A stretch of 9,360 nucleotides of DNA, from NCBI GenBank assembly GCA_900550735.1, contig URTD01000069.1, forward strand, positions 1 through 9,360, given 5' to 3'. This DNA is from an uncultured Collinsella sp. GTDB lineage: Bacteria; Actinomycetota; Coriobacteriia; Coriobacteriales; Coriobacteriaceae. The translations under genes were made by a program, and so were the position numbers. The notes below the pieces were generated by a model. It made no database searches. It worked only from the letters and a program-made list of their open reading frames with translations, and was not told where the DNA came from. Positions 1-4,956 of the stretch are shown one piece after another; position 1 is the stretch's first letter, and each line of letters begins with the position of its first letter.

Positions 1-1
1 G

Positions 2-589
2 TTAAAGGCCGACGCCGTGGCGGCACTTGCCATCCTCAACACCGTGACGGCCAGCGCGGCGGGCATGGTTTCGTGGCTTGCCGTCGAGCGCGTGCACACC
101 GGTCGACCCACGCTGGTGGGCGCCAGCACCGGTCTGGTTGCGGGCCTTGTGGTGGTCACGCCGGGCGCGGGCTTTGTCGAGCCGTGGGCGGCGCTGGTCA
201 TGGGCCTGATCGTATCTCCCGTCTGCTACCTGGCCATCAGCCATCTTAAGACCAAATTTGGCTACGACGATGCGCTCGACGCGTTTGGCTGCCACGGCAT
301 CGGCGGCATCCTGGGCGGCGTGCTCACGGGGCTGTTCTGCGTGCCGGAGCTCTCGTGGACCGGTAAGGGCGGCCTGTTCTACACGGGCGATGTCTCGCTG
401 CTCATCTCGCAGATCTTGGGCATTGTGGTGACGGTCGCTATTGTGCTGGTGCTCGATTTGGTGATCGCCGCGGTGGTCAAGGCGCTGTTCCACGGCAGCC
501 TGCGTGTGGACGAGGCCGATGAGGCGCTGGGCTTGGATGCGAGTCAGCACGGCGAGAGCGCATATCCCTCCTTCTCGGGACTTGACTAG
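2..589 (+). CDS. amt: Ammonium transporter (Amt/AmtB family), C-terminal part
   Basis: The gene enters from outside the window, so only the last 195 codons are visible, in frame from base 2 to the TAG at 587-589. Amt proteins are trimeric inner-membrane channels that take up ammonium. The visible part has several hydrophobic helices and two family signatures. One is the GLVAGLVVVTPGAGFV stretch. The other is DDALDAFGCHGIGGILGG, whose His (codon 293-295) corresponds to the second histidine of the twin-His pore pair; the first lies upstream and is not seen. After the last helix comes a polar cytoplasmic tail (VDEADEALGLDASQHGESAYPSFSGLD), the side on which P-II proteins dock. A P-II gene follows 157 bp downstream, the usual amt-glnK pairing. 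Family assignment is firm; the symbol is generic. Confidence 0.93.
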   Translation, partial: LKADAVAALAILNTVTASAAGMVSWLAVERVHTGRPTLVGASTGLVAGLVVVTPGAGFVEPWAALVMGLIVSPVCYLAISHLKTKFGYDDALDAFGCHGIGGILGGVLTGLFCVPELSWTGKGGLFYTGDVSLLISQILGIVVTVAIVLVLDLVIAAVVKALFHGSLRVDEADEALGLDASQHGESAYPSFSGLD

Positions 590-590
590 C

Positions 591-700
591 GGCACGGCTT
601 TCCCAGGCACCCGACCTTGCCCCTCAAACCGTCGCTTGCGTACCGAAGTACGCGGCGCTCCTCTTTCGGGGAAATCTCGGGCACCTGGAAAACCCGTGCC
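591..700. repeat. Compound inverted repeat between amt and glnK
   Basis: Two 24-base arms (591-614 and 677-700) are inverted copies of each other with 20 of 24 positions matching. They begin and end with GGCACGG / CCCGTGCC and contain CCAGG / CCTGG. A second small perfect hairpin lies in the middle: GCGTAC (638-643), CGAA loop, GTACGC (648-653). The element starts 1 bp after the amt stop codon and ends 45 bp before the glnK start. A transcript crossing it would fold into a long structured stem. It may be a REP/BIME-like intergenic repeat, an attenuator, or an mRNA stabiliser that sets the amt:glnK ratio. No U-run follows, so a simple intrinsic terminator is unlikely. Confidence 0.7.
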
Positions 701-745
701 ATGTGAAGGACAATCAATTTCTTTTATTAAAGAGAGGAATTCACT

Positions 746-1084
746 ATGAAGAAGATTATGGCAATCGTTCGTGCCGAGAAGCTTGAGGTTCTTAAAGATG
801 CGCTGTTTGCTGCCGATGTTCGTGGCATGACTATCAACCAGGTGCAGGGCTGCGGTGCGCAGCATGGCTGGAAGGAATACGTGCGCGGCAACGAGTTGCT
901 TGTCAACACGATCCCTAAGGTGCAGTTCACGCTCATTTGCGCCGATGAGCATGTCGACGGAATTGTCGAGATTATCTGCAATGCTGCTCGCACCGGTGCC
1001 GTCGGAGACGGCAAGATCTGGGTCGAGCCGGTCGAGGAAGTCATCCGCATCCGCACCGGCGAACACGGCCCCGCCGCGGTGTAG
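746..1084 (+). CDS. glnK: P-II nitrogen regulatory protein (GlnK/GlnB family)
   Basis: This 112-residue protein has the normal P-II length and begins MKKIMAIVRAEKLEVLKDAL. P-II proteins are trimeric cytoplasmic sensors of ATP/ADP and 2-oxoglutarate that bind Amt channels and other nitrogen-metabolism targets. Visible landmarks are Gln39 and Lys58 flanking the T-loop, the B-loop TGAVGDGKIWV, and the C-terminal RIRTGE with the nucleotide-binding arginines. Aligned by eye to E. coli GlnB, position 51 (the uridylylated Tyr in enterobacteria) is Leu and position 46 is Val, although Arg47, Gly48 and Glu50 are kept. Control by Tyr51 uridylylation or adenylylation is therefore not expected, and direct effector binding is the likely signal. 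The ATG at 746 follows a GAGAGG Shine-Dalgarno with about 8 bases between. Placement after amt favours GlnK over GlnB. Confidence 0.93.
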   Translation: MKKIMAIVRAEKLEVLKDALFAADVRGMTINQVQGCGAQHGWKEYVRGNELLVNTIPKVQFTLICADEHVDGIVEIICNAARTGAVGDGKIWVEPVEEVIRIRTGEHGPAAV

Positions 1085-1086
1085 AA

Positions 1087-1116
1087 TCGACCGCCTACTA
1101 TCCGCAACGTTAAAAT
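1087..1116 (+). promoter_or_regulatory. Candidate sigma-70-type promoter for the first tetR
   Basis: TCGACC (1087-1092) and TAAAAT (1111-1116) are separated by 18 bases and resemble -35 and -10 boxes (4/6 and 5/6 matches). Transcription would begin near 1123. This supports translation from the ATG at 1159 rather than the ATG at 1123, which would sit on the first base of the transcript. Confidence 0.4.
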
Positions 1117-1149
1117 GCTGCAATGAGGCACAAGACTTGCGTTGCGGAT
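1100..1149. repeat. 10-bp perfect inverted repeat around the tetR start region
   Basis: ATCCGCAACG at 1100-1109 is repeated in inverted orientation as CGTTGCGGAT at 1140-1149, with 30 bases between. The pair encloses the proposed -10 box and start of transcription of the tetR gene and ends 9 bases before its ATG. It could be a looped operator, a transcript hairpin, or chance. The spacing is longer than a usual TetR operator. Confidence 0.5.
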
Positions 1150-1158
1150 GGACGGATT

Positions 1159-1821
1159 ATGGGTCGTAATAAATATCCCGAGGAGACGGTTGCGAAGATT
1201 CTCGACGCGGCGCTGGAGCTATTCTGCGCACAGGGTTATGAGGGGACGAGCATTCAAGATATCGTCGACCGCCTCGATGGCATGACCAAGGGTGCTGTCT
1301 ATCATCACTTTAAGAGCAAAGAGGAGATTTTCAACGCCGCATTTGATCGGGCAATGGCTCCGATTGTTGAGCAACGTCGCTCAACGCTTGGTATCGGCAA
1401 TATGACCGGAGCCCAAAAGCTCAAGCGACTGTACGCGCCCGAGTCTGTCGTTCCACAAATTGAGCTATGGGCACGCATGCATCCTGCGGCAGATCCGGTA
1501 AAAAGCTCGCGGCTACTGGCGATGCAGTACCAGGGCTCGTTCGACGAGTCGGCCGAGGGCTATCTCTTGCCAGTGATCGAGGAGGGCATCGCCGACGGCT
1601 CCATTGCGTGCAAATGCCCGCGCGAAGCGGCGGAGGCCGTATCGCTGTTGGCGAATCTTTGGCTGCTGCCATTGTTCCGTCCGCTCGAGCCCAAGGAGCG
1701 AATGCTCGCTCGCGCACAATGTTTGGCGCAGATGGCGGCCGCGGTGGGGCTCGATTTGGGTAATGAAGTGCTTCAGACAACGGCGCAGATTTGGGACGTA
1801 TGGGACCGCGCCGGGTGGTAA
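1159..1821 (+). CDS. TetR/AcrR-family transcriptional regulator (local repressor of the MFS gene)
   Basis: A 220-residue protein with a classical TetR N-terminal DNA-binding domain: KILDAALELFCAQGYEGTSI (residues about 13-32) leads into the helix-turn-helix DIVDRLDGMTKGAVYHHFKSKEEIF (about 34-58), where GAVYHHFKSKEE is the recognition-helix signature. The rest is a variable ligand-binding and dimerisation domain, as is normal for the family. I chose the ATG at 1159; the in-frame ATG at 1123 adds 12 residues but has no Shine-Dalgarno and would lie at the predicted transcription start. The Shine-Dalgarno for 1159 is weak (GGATGG). The MFS exporter follows in the same direction, and two palindromes lie between, so this protein most likely represses the exporter and perhaps itself. 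The ligand is unknown. Confidence 0.9.
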   Translation: MGRNKYPEETVAKILDAALELFCAQGYEGTSIQDIVDRLDGMTKGAVYHHFKSKEEIFNAAFDRAMAPIVEQRRSTLGIGNMTGAQKLKRLYAPESVVPQIELWARMHPAADPVKSSRLLAMQYQGSFDESAEGYLLPVIEEGIADGSIACKCPREAAEAVSLLANLWLLPLFRPLEPKERMLARAQCLAQMAAAVGLDLGNEVLQTTAQIWDVWDRAGW

Positions 1822-1822
1822 T

Positions 1823-1843
1823 ATAGATACCAACGGTATGTAA
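1823..1843. promoter_or_regulatory. Candidate TetR operator, imperfect copy (O1)
   Basis: ATAGATAC (1823-1830) and GTATGTAA (1836-1843) form an imperfect palindrome with a 5-base centre ending CG; six of eight arm positions pair. Its right half, CGGTATGTA, is identical to that of the perfect palindrome 65 bp further on. It begins one base after the tetR stop codon. Confidence 0.5.
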
Positions 1844-1854
1844 TTGATTTGTGA

Positions 1855-1876
1855 GGGTAGCCACGGCTGCCCTTTT
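1855..1876 (+). terminator. Intrinsic terminator-like hairpin between tetR and the MFS gene
   Basis: GGGTAGC (1855-1861) can pair with GCTGCCC (1866-1872) through seven pairs including one G-U, with a CACG loop, followed directly by TTTT (1873-1876). The U-run is short, so it may be a partial terminator or attenuator. It lies between the two candidate operators, suggesting that the MFS gene has its own regulated promoter. Confidence 0.5.
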
Positions 1877-1887
1877 CAAGTCGAAAA

Positions 1888-1908
1888 ATACATACTGGCG
1901 GTATGTAT
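1888..1908. promoter_or_regulatory. Candidate TetR operator, perfect copy (O2)
   Basis: A perfect 8-bp-arm palindrome: ATACATAC (1888-1895), TGGCG centre, GTATGTAT (1901-1908). Size and symmetry fit a TetR-dimer site, and the TACATAC/GTATGTA words recall the known AcrR operator. It ends 13 bp before the MFS start codon, overlapping the place where RNA polymerase or the ribosome would bind, as expected for repression. Confidence 0.65.
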
Positions 1909-1921
1909 AGGGGGCGGACTT

Positions 1922-3184
1922 ATGGCTGGCCTGAGAGACGTCAGTGCCTCGTTGGAATCAAAAACAGTGCGGTCAATTAGACTCACGGAGCTTCTTGTTG
2001 CACAGTTGTGCGCGTATTCGATGTTGTCGGCACTGTGCTTTGCGTGCCCGCTTTACTTGTTCGATTGCAGCGGCTCGTCAACGTTATATGGCGCCGTCGC
2101 GGCGATAGCGTTCATACCGGGCGTGCTCGCGACTCCGGTTGGCGGAATCTTGGCGGATCGGGGGAGACATCGCGGGGTTCTTGTGGTGCTCGGCATTGTT
2201 CTGATGGCTGCATCGCTGTTGTTTATCCCCATGAAGCGGTCGCTGCCTCTTGCGGTTGTCGTGGCAGCAATGCTTTGCGTCCAATATGGCATCCAATCGC
2301 TGCTGAAGCCGATGCTTCAAATTGAGACGGTGCGCATGACGGGCCCAGAAAAGGTTGAGCGTGCCACTGCGTTGGTCTCGCAGATAACCATGGCGAGCAA
2401 TATCTTGGGGCCTGTAGTCGGGACGGCAGTCTATGGGTGCTTCGGTATCGATGCTCTATGCGAAACCGCGGCGTTGACGTTTGCGATGTCAGCCCTGCTA
2501 TTCGGGGGCGCGCTCAAGCGAAATGCCTCATCTGGAATGACAGGGGACAGTACGACTTGCTCGACATGCCGAAGCGATTTTCGGGAGTCGATTCGGTACC
2601 TGTTTCAAAACGAATCATTGCTCGTTGTGTTTTTGCTTGTGGCTATTTTGAACCTTGCGTTAGTTGGGTTAACGATTAGTGCTCCCGTTATTGTTGCAAA
2701 GCATCTCGGAATGCAGTCATCCTTTGTTGGGATTATTGAGGTGGCTATGGGCTTAGGTGGTCTTGTCGGCAGTGGTTTGGTCGGTATTTGGCCACATCGT
2801 TTTTCCTTCAAGGGCATATGTCGATATGTTGCGATGATTTGTTTTGGAGTCGTACCGATTATTGTCACACTACTGAGCGGTCCTGGTGAATTAGCATTTG
2901 CCGCGCTTGCGGCCGGCTCGGCATGGGTCATGGCGTGGGCAAGCATTACATCGGTCGAAATCGTTTCATTCGTTCAGCGGTCAGCGCCAAAGAAACTCTG
3001 CGGGAAAGTGCTGGCACTCGTTTATATGACGCTTTCCTGTGCAACGCCTATTGGCCAATTGATTTACGGACTCGCATATGATCGATGGACGCCGGCGATT
3101 GTATTCGCAGGCATGTTTGCGGTGCTGACGTTGACGACGGCGCTGTTTTATCGGCTGAAAAGTCGCTTATGGCGAATGTCTTAA
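1922..3184 (+). CDS. Major facilitator superfamily transporter, probable drug/metabolite exporter
   Basis: A 420-residue polytopic membrane protein with about 12 hydrophobic segments. The loop between helices 2 and 3 carries the MFS motif-A-like GGILADRGRHRG (residues 75-86). The central cytoplasmic loop (about residues 198-225) holds a CSTC pair and divides the two six-helix halves. The overall pattern resembles the EntS/MFS_3 group of exporters. The ATG at 1922 is preferred because GGGGG lies 7 bases upstream; a longer frame from a TTG at 1844 would run through operator O2 and has no good Shine-Dalgarno. It follows tetR by 100 bp with two palindromes between, so substrate-induced efflux under TetR control is the likely role. 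Its distal half is poorer in G+C (about 45% in four 60-base lines I counted) than the following gene, a possible sign of transfer. The substrate cannot be told. Confidence 0.9.
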   Translation: MAGLRDVSASLESKTVRSIRLTELLVAQLCAYSMLSALCFACPLYLFDCSGSSTLYGAVAAIAFIPGVLATPVGGILADRGRHRGVLVVLGIVLMAASLLFIPMKRSLPLAVVVAAMLCVQYGIQSLLKPMLQIETVRMTGPEKVERATALVSQITMASNILGPVVGTAVYGCFGIDALCETAALTFAMSALLFGGALKRNASSGMTGDSTTCSTCRSDFRESIRYLFQNESLLVVFLLVAILNLALVGLTISAPVIVAKHLGMQSSFVGIIEVAMGLGGLVGSGLVGIWPHRFSFKGICRYVAMICFGVVPIIVTLLSGPGELAFAALAAGSAWVMAWASITSVEIVSFVQRSAPKKLCGKVLALVYMTLSCATPIGQLIYGLAYDRWTPAIVFAGMFAVLTLTTALFYRLKSRLWRMS

Positions 3185-3244
3185 GGCACTGGGGCACCGT
3201 GAATTTGTGGAGGCAGTGGCGCGTCGCGCCGTGACGGCATTGTT

Positions 3245-3300
3245 TGGGCATGCCTCTCCTTCGTCTACAATATCGTGCAGACGAAGGAGAGGCATGCCCA
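3245..3300. repeat. Perfect 22-bp-arm palindrome over the HAD gene start
   Basis: The arms at 3245-3266 and 3279-3300 are exact inverted copies of 22 bases, separated by 12 bases (ACAATATCGTGC). The right arm contains the Shine-Dalgarno AAGGAG (3284-3289) and both candidate ATGs of the phosphatase gene. The junction of left arm and loop contains TACAAT (3266-3271), a good -10 box. If transcription starts just after it (near 3278), the mRNA lacks the left arm and the palindrome acts only as DNA. If a longer transcript reads through, the ribosome-binding site is locked in a very stable hairpin. Confidence 0.9.
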
Positions 3301-4157
3301 TGATCAAGATGTTTGCGAGTGACTTAGACGGAACGCTGCTGAACGCCCTGCACGAGGCAGATGGGACCATCCGCCGCGCCATTCGCGAGCTGACCGAGGC
3401 TGGCCTGCATGTGGTTCCCGCGACCGGACGCTCAACGCTGCCGATCGGCGAGCATGGCTTTACGGGCCTGCCGCTTGACGCCTGCTGCTCCAATGGGTCC
3501 ATCGTGCGCGACAGCCATGGTGAGGTGCTCAAGACCTGGACCATCGACCCGCAGATCACCGAGGAGCTGCTCAAGGAGTTTCCGGACATTTGCTTTGATT
3601 GCTCCACGCCCGATGGCATGTTCTCGAGCGGATCGTTTGAGATGCATCAGGCGGGCTTTAAAAAGGACAGCCCCATCAAGCGTATCGTGATGCGCGGCAT
3701 GCGTGCGCGTGGCGGCTATCACGAGGAACAGTATTTCGACCAGTCGATCGGCGATATCTTGCGTCACGATGTATGCAAGATCAACTGCCGCGTGACCTCG
3801 CTCGAGCTGGAGCGCGACCTTAAGGCGTATTTGGCCGAGCGCTCGGACCGCGTGGTCAACGCACCGTTCGATCCGGTGATGTTCGAGATCACGGACGTGG
3901 CGTGCAACAAGGGCGAGAGTGTGGCCTGGCTGGCGGGCTACTACGGCATTGCCGAGGACGAGGTCGCGGTCTACGGCGACGGCGGCAACGACATTGCCAT
4001 GCTCAAACGCTTCCGCCACAGCTACGCGACCAAAAACGCAAGCGATGCCGCCAAGGCCGCCGCGAGCGCGACCATCGGCAGCTGCATGGTCCACGCCGTC
4101 CCCAAACACATGCTCGCCACCATGCACAAGCAAAACTCCCGCACCGTCATCGAATAA
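3300..4157 (+). CDS. Cof-type HAD-superfamily hydrolase (sugar-phosphate/nucleotide phosphatase-like)
   Basis: A 285-residue protein with all visible HAD motifs: motif I SDLDGTLL (Asp8 nucleophile, Asp10), motif II VPATGRS (about residues 39-45), and motif IV GDGGND (226-231, Mg-binding acidic residues). The large middle cap and the length fit the Cof/IIB group of cytoplasmic phosphatases, whose substrates are sugar phosphates, FMN, PLP and similar metabolites; the exact substrate cannot be read from sequence. I chose the ATG at 3300 (MIKMFASDLDG), 10 bases after AAGGAG; the in-frame ATG at 3294 adds two residues but is only 4 bases from the Shine-Dalgarno. A frame open from 3207 is artefactual because it reads through the palindrome. 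The stop TAA overlaps a perfect hairpin by one base. Confidence 0.9.
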   Translation: MIKMFASDLDGTLLNALHEADGTIRRAIRELTEAGLHVVPATGRSTLPIGEHGFTGLPLDACCSNGSIVRDSHGEVLKTWTIDPQITEELLKEFPDICFDCSTPDGMFSSGSFEMHQAGFKKDSPIKRIVMRGMRARGGYHEEQYFDQSIGDILRHDVCKINCRVTSLELERDLKAYLAERSDRVVNAPFDPVMFEITDVACNKGESVAWLAGYYGIAEDEVAVYGDGGNDIAMLKRFRHSYATKNASDAAKAAASATIGSCMVHAVPKHMLATMHKQNSRTVIE

Positions 4158-4187
4158 TGTGACAAAGGGACGCTCCCTTTGTCACAT
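4157..4187. repeat. Perfect hairpin repeat, copy 1 (CAAAGG family)
   Basis: A 14-bp perfect stem (4157-4170 with 4174-4187) with a CGC loop, reading ATGTGACAAAGGGA and its complement. It begins on the last base of the HAD stop codon. No U-run follows, so it is not a typical intrinsic terminator, though it may protect the mRNA 3' end. An almost identical hairpin lies at 4908-4938. Confidence 0.85.
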
Positions 4188-4240
4188 GGGAGATGCCGGC
4201 TTTTGGCGTATAGGACTGTTACGCTTTCGCCACCAACAAA

Positions 4241-4439
4241 TTTCGAGTTATTCGGCCTGTCGGAGGTCGTTAAATGGCTAAAGATGCCCTCGCAGGAACA
4301 TTCATCCCTCTAATGGTGTTTGATTCGGTGACGTAAGTGCGCAAATGGGCATGTATGCGCTCAAATAAGGACAAAAACTCTCAGATAATCCCGGTGGTGC
4401 ATTTATGCAGAACCAGCAGCGTGGCCGAATAACTCGAAA
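4241..4439. repeat. 199-bp segment bounded by 17-bp perfect inverted repeats (MITE-like)
   Basis: TTTCGAGTTATTCGGCC (4241-4257) recurs as its exact inverse at 4423-4439. The 165 bases between hold a possible 20-codon ORF and no recognisable transposase. Length and terminal repeats fit a miniature inverted-repeat element, but I see no convincing target-site duplication outside the arms. A paired regulatory site or an RNA with a long closing stem are alternatives. Confidence 0.6.
4274..4336 (+). CDS. Possible 20-residue peptide ORF, unknown
   Basis: ATG at 4274 follows CGGAGG (4261-4266) with 7 bases between, an excellent Shine-Dalgarno, and runs 20 codons to TAA (MAKDALAGTFIPLMVFDSVT). It lies inside the 199-bp inverted-repeat segment. 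I do not recognise it. The strong ribosome-binding site is the only support; it could be a leader peptide, a remnant of a longer gene, or chance. Confidence 0.25.
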   Translation: MAKDALAGTFIPLMVFDSVT

Positions 4440-4465
4440 AATGTAGGTAGCAGTTCGGCGACAAG

Positions 4466-4506
4466 CTCGGGTATGGCAAAGGAACTGTTCCTTCGCCATA
4501 CCCGAG
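4466..4506. repeat. Long near-perfect hairpin (CAAAGG family, copy 3)
   Basis: CTCGGGTATGGC (4466-4477) pairs exactly with GCCATACCCGAG (4495-4506). After one A/C mismatch, AAGGAA pairs with TTCCTT around a CTG triloop (4485-4487), giving 18 pairs in 41 bases. The inner part, GGCAAAGGAA then CTG then TTCCTTCGCC, echoes the cores of the hairpins at 4157 and 4908. It ends 28 bases upstream of the promoter of the small-peptide gene and lacks a U-run. Confidence 0.8.
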
Positions 4507-4534
4507 TTCCGATCTTCTGAAATGCGAACAAACA

Positions 4535-4564
4535 TTCGCATATCTAACTGCGCTTTGATAGAAT
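4535..4564 (+). promoter_or_regulatory. Candidate promoter of the small basic-tail peptide gene
   Basis: TAGAAT (4559-4564) is a 5/6 -10 box preceded by TGA, making an extended -10 (TGATAGAAT). TTCGCA (4535-4540) is a 4/6 -35 box 18 bases upstream. Transcription near 4571 would give a leader of roughly 58 bases before the ATG at 4629. Confidence 0.5.
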
Positions 4565-4602
4565 CGGTATCGTTGACGGCAGTTCCATGTGCCGGGCAGC
4601 GC

Positions 4603-4620
4603 CCTCCATCTGATGGGAGG
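4603..4620 (+). promoter_or_regulatory. Shine-Dalgarno-sequestering hairpin
   Basis: CCTCCAT (4603-4609) pairs with ATGG-GAGG (4613-4620) through seven pairs with one bulged G (4617) and a CTG loop. The whole Shine-Dalgarno GGGAGG (4615-4620) of the downstream small gene lies in the 3' strand of this hairpin, so translation would be limited unless the structure opens. Occluded ribosome-binding sites are a hallmark of type I toxin mRNAs. Confidence 0.55.
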
Positions 4621-4628
4621 TGATGCCC

Positions 4629-4754
4629 ATGACCGATCTGATTGATTTCGTGAGACTTCTGACCGCTTTGGTCTCGTTCTCCACGGCGCTCGTCGGGCTT
4701 TCCGAGGCACTCAAGCAACGTTCGAAGCAACGTAAAAGGGGTCGCCGCCGCTAA
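4629..4754 (+). CDS. 41-residue hydrophobic peptide with basic tail, candidate type I toxin
   Basis: The ORF reads MTDLIDFVRLLTALVSFSTA, then LVGLSEALKQ, then a tail RSKQRKRGRRR. Residues about 4-27 form one hydrophobic segment with a single Arg (LLTALVSFSTALVGL core), followed by a strongly positive C-terminus. This is the layout of small membrane toxins of type I systems and of some small membrane-anchored proteins; I do not recognise a named family. I chose ATG 4629, 8 bases after GGGAGG; ATG 4623 in the same frame is only 2 bases from it. It has its own promoter-like boxes, a hairpin over the Shine-Dalgarno, and a terminator-like hairpin spanning its stop codon. An opposite-strand promoter faces its 3' end. 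Toxicity is inference from architecture, not from homology. Confidence 0.55.
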   Translation: MTDLIDFVRLLTALVSFSTALVGLSEALKQRSKQRKRGRRR

Positions 4755-4817
4755 GGCGTTGACCCCTTAATCCAAGCAACGGCGCTGCCCAGCTTTCCAG
4801 AACTTGGGCTGCCGTCG
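4733..4817 (-). ncRNA. Candidate antisense RNA overlapping the 3' end of the small-peptide gene
   Basis: On the reverse strand a promoter at 4851-4823 would start an RNA near 4817. It would run about 85 bases to the hairpin at 4768-4736, whose reverse-strand 3' side ends CCCCTTTT, a fair intrinsic terminator. The RNA would be complementary to the last codons of the small peptide and to its 3' untranslated region, the geometry of TxpA/RatA and BsrG/SR4 pairs. Predicted from promoter and terminator shapes only. Confidence 0.35.
4736..4768 (-). terminator. Intrinsic terminator-like hairpin, reverse strand
   Basis: AAGGGGTC (4736-4743) pairs with GACCCCTT (4761-4768), and inside it CGCC (4746-4749) pairs with GGCG (4755-4758) around a 5-base loop. 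Read on the reverse strand the stem is followed by a short T-run (TTTT, partly in the stem). Read forward it lacks a U-run. The hairpin spans the stop codon of the 41-codon gene (4752-4754) and could end transcripts from both sides. Confidence 0.5.
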
Positions 4818-4822
4818 ACACT

Positions 4823-4851
4823 ATTCTACCCACGAATGACATTTTGAACAA
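4823..4851 (-). promoter_or_regulatory. Candidate reverse-strand promoter for the antisense RNA
   Basis: On the reverse strand TTGTTC (4851-4846) and TAGAAT (4828-4823) are spaced by exactly 17 bases; the -10 box matches at 5/6 and the -35 box at 3/6. It points toward the 41-codon gene, and no reverse-strand protein gene follows. Confidence 0.4.
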
Positions 4852-4907
4852 TCGGCAATGCCGCTCCAAAAGCCAGGCACAACTGGCACAACCTAGGCGG
4901 TCGCTGA

Positions 4908-4938
4908 ATGTGACAAAGGGGCAGCCCCTTTGTCACAT
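4908..4938. repeat. Perfect hairpin repeat, copy 2 (CAAAGG family)
   Basis: A 14-bp perfect stem (4908-4921 with 4925-4938) with a CAG loop, reading ATGTGACAAAGGGG and its complement. It has the same total length, flank and stem as the hairpin at 4157-4187. The stems differ by one base pair and the loops differ. The two copies bracket the 720-bp intergenic region. Confidence 0.85.
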
Positions 4939-4956
4939 CCCAAATATTGCCTTTAC

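Noticed and set aside
2..1123. 373-codon reverse-strand frame opposite amt and glnK
   Set aside because: It is the mirror of two well-supported forward genes and of the intergenic inverted repeat; it has no ribosome-binding site or recognisable domain.
1844..1921. Extended N-terminus for the MFS protein from a TTG start
   Set aside because: The 26 extra codons run through the terminator-like hairpin and the perfect operator, and the ATG at 1922 has a better Shine-Dalgarno.
3048..3251. 67-codon reverse-strand frame starting inside the palindrome with a perfect Shine-Dalgarno
   Set aside because: The ribosome-binding site and ATG are simply the mirror image of the HAD start created by the palindrome, and the frame runs antisense into the MFS gene with no recognisable protein.
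3245..3300. Invertible promoter (phase-variation switch)
   Set aside because: The inverted repeats do flank part of a promoter, but the 12-base spacer is far too short for known invertase-mediated inversion and no recombinase gene is present.
4157..4187. Intrinsic terminator for the HAD gene
   Set aside because: The stem is strong and well placed but is followed by GGGAGATG, not a U-run, and near-identical copies occur elsewhere, so I list it as a repeat.
4302..4730. 142-codon reverse-strand frame in the gene-poor region
   Set aside because: It passes through the 17-bp inverted repeat, the long hairpin and the promoter of the small-peptide gene, with no domain and no credible start. The palindromes explain its lack of stops better than coding does.
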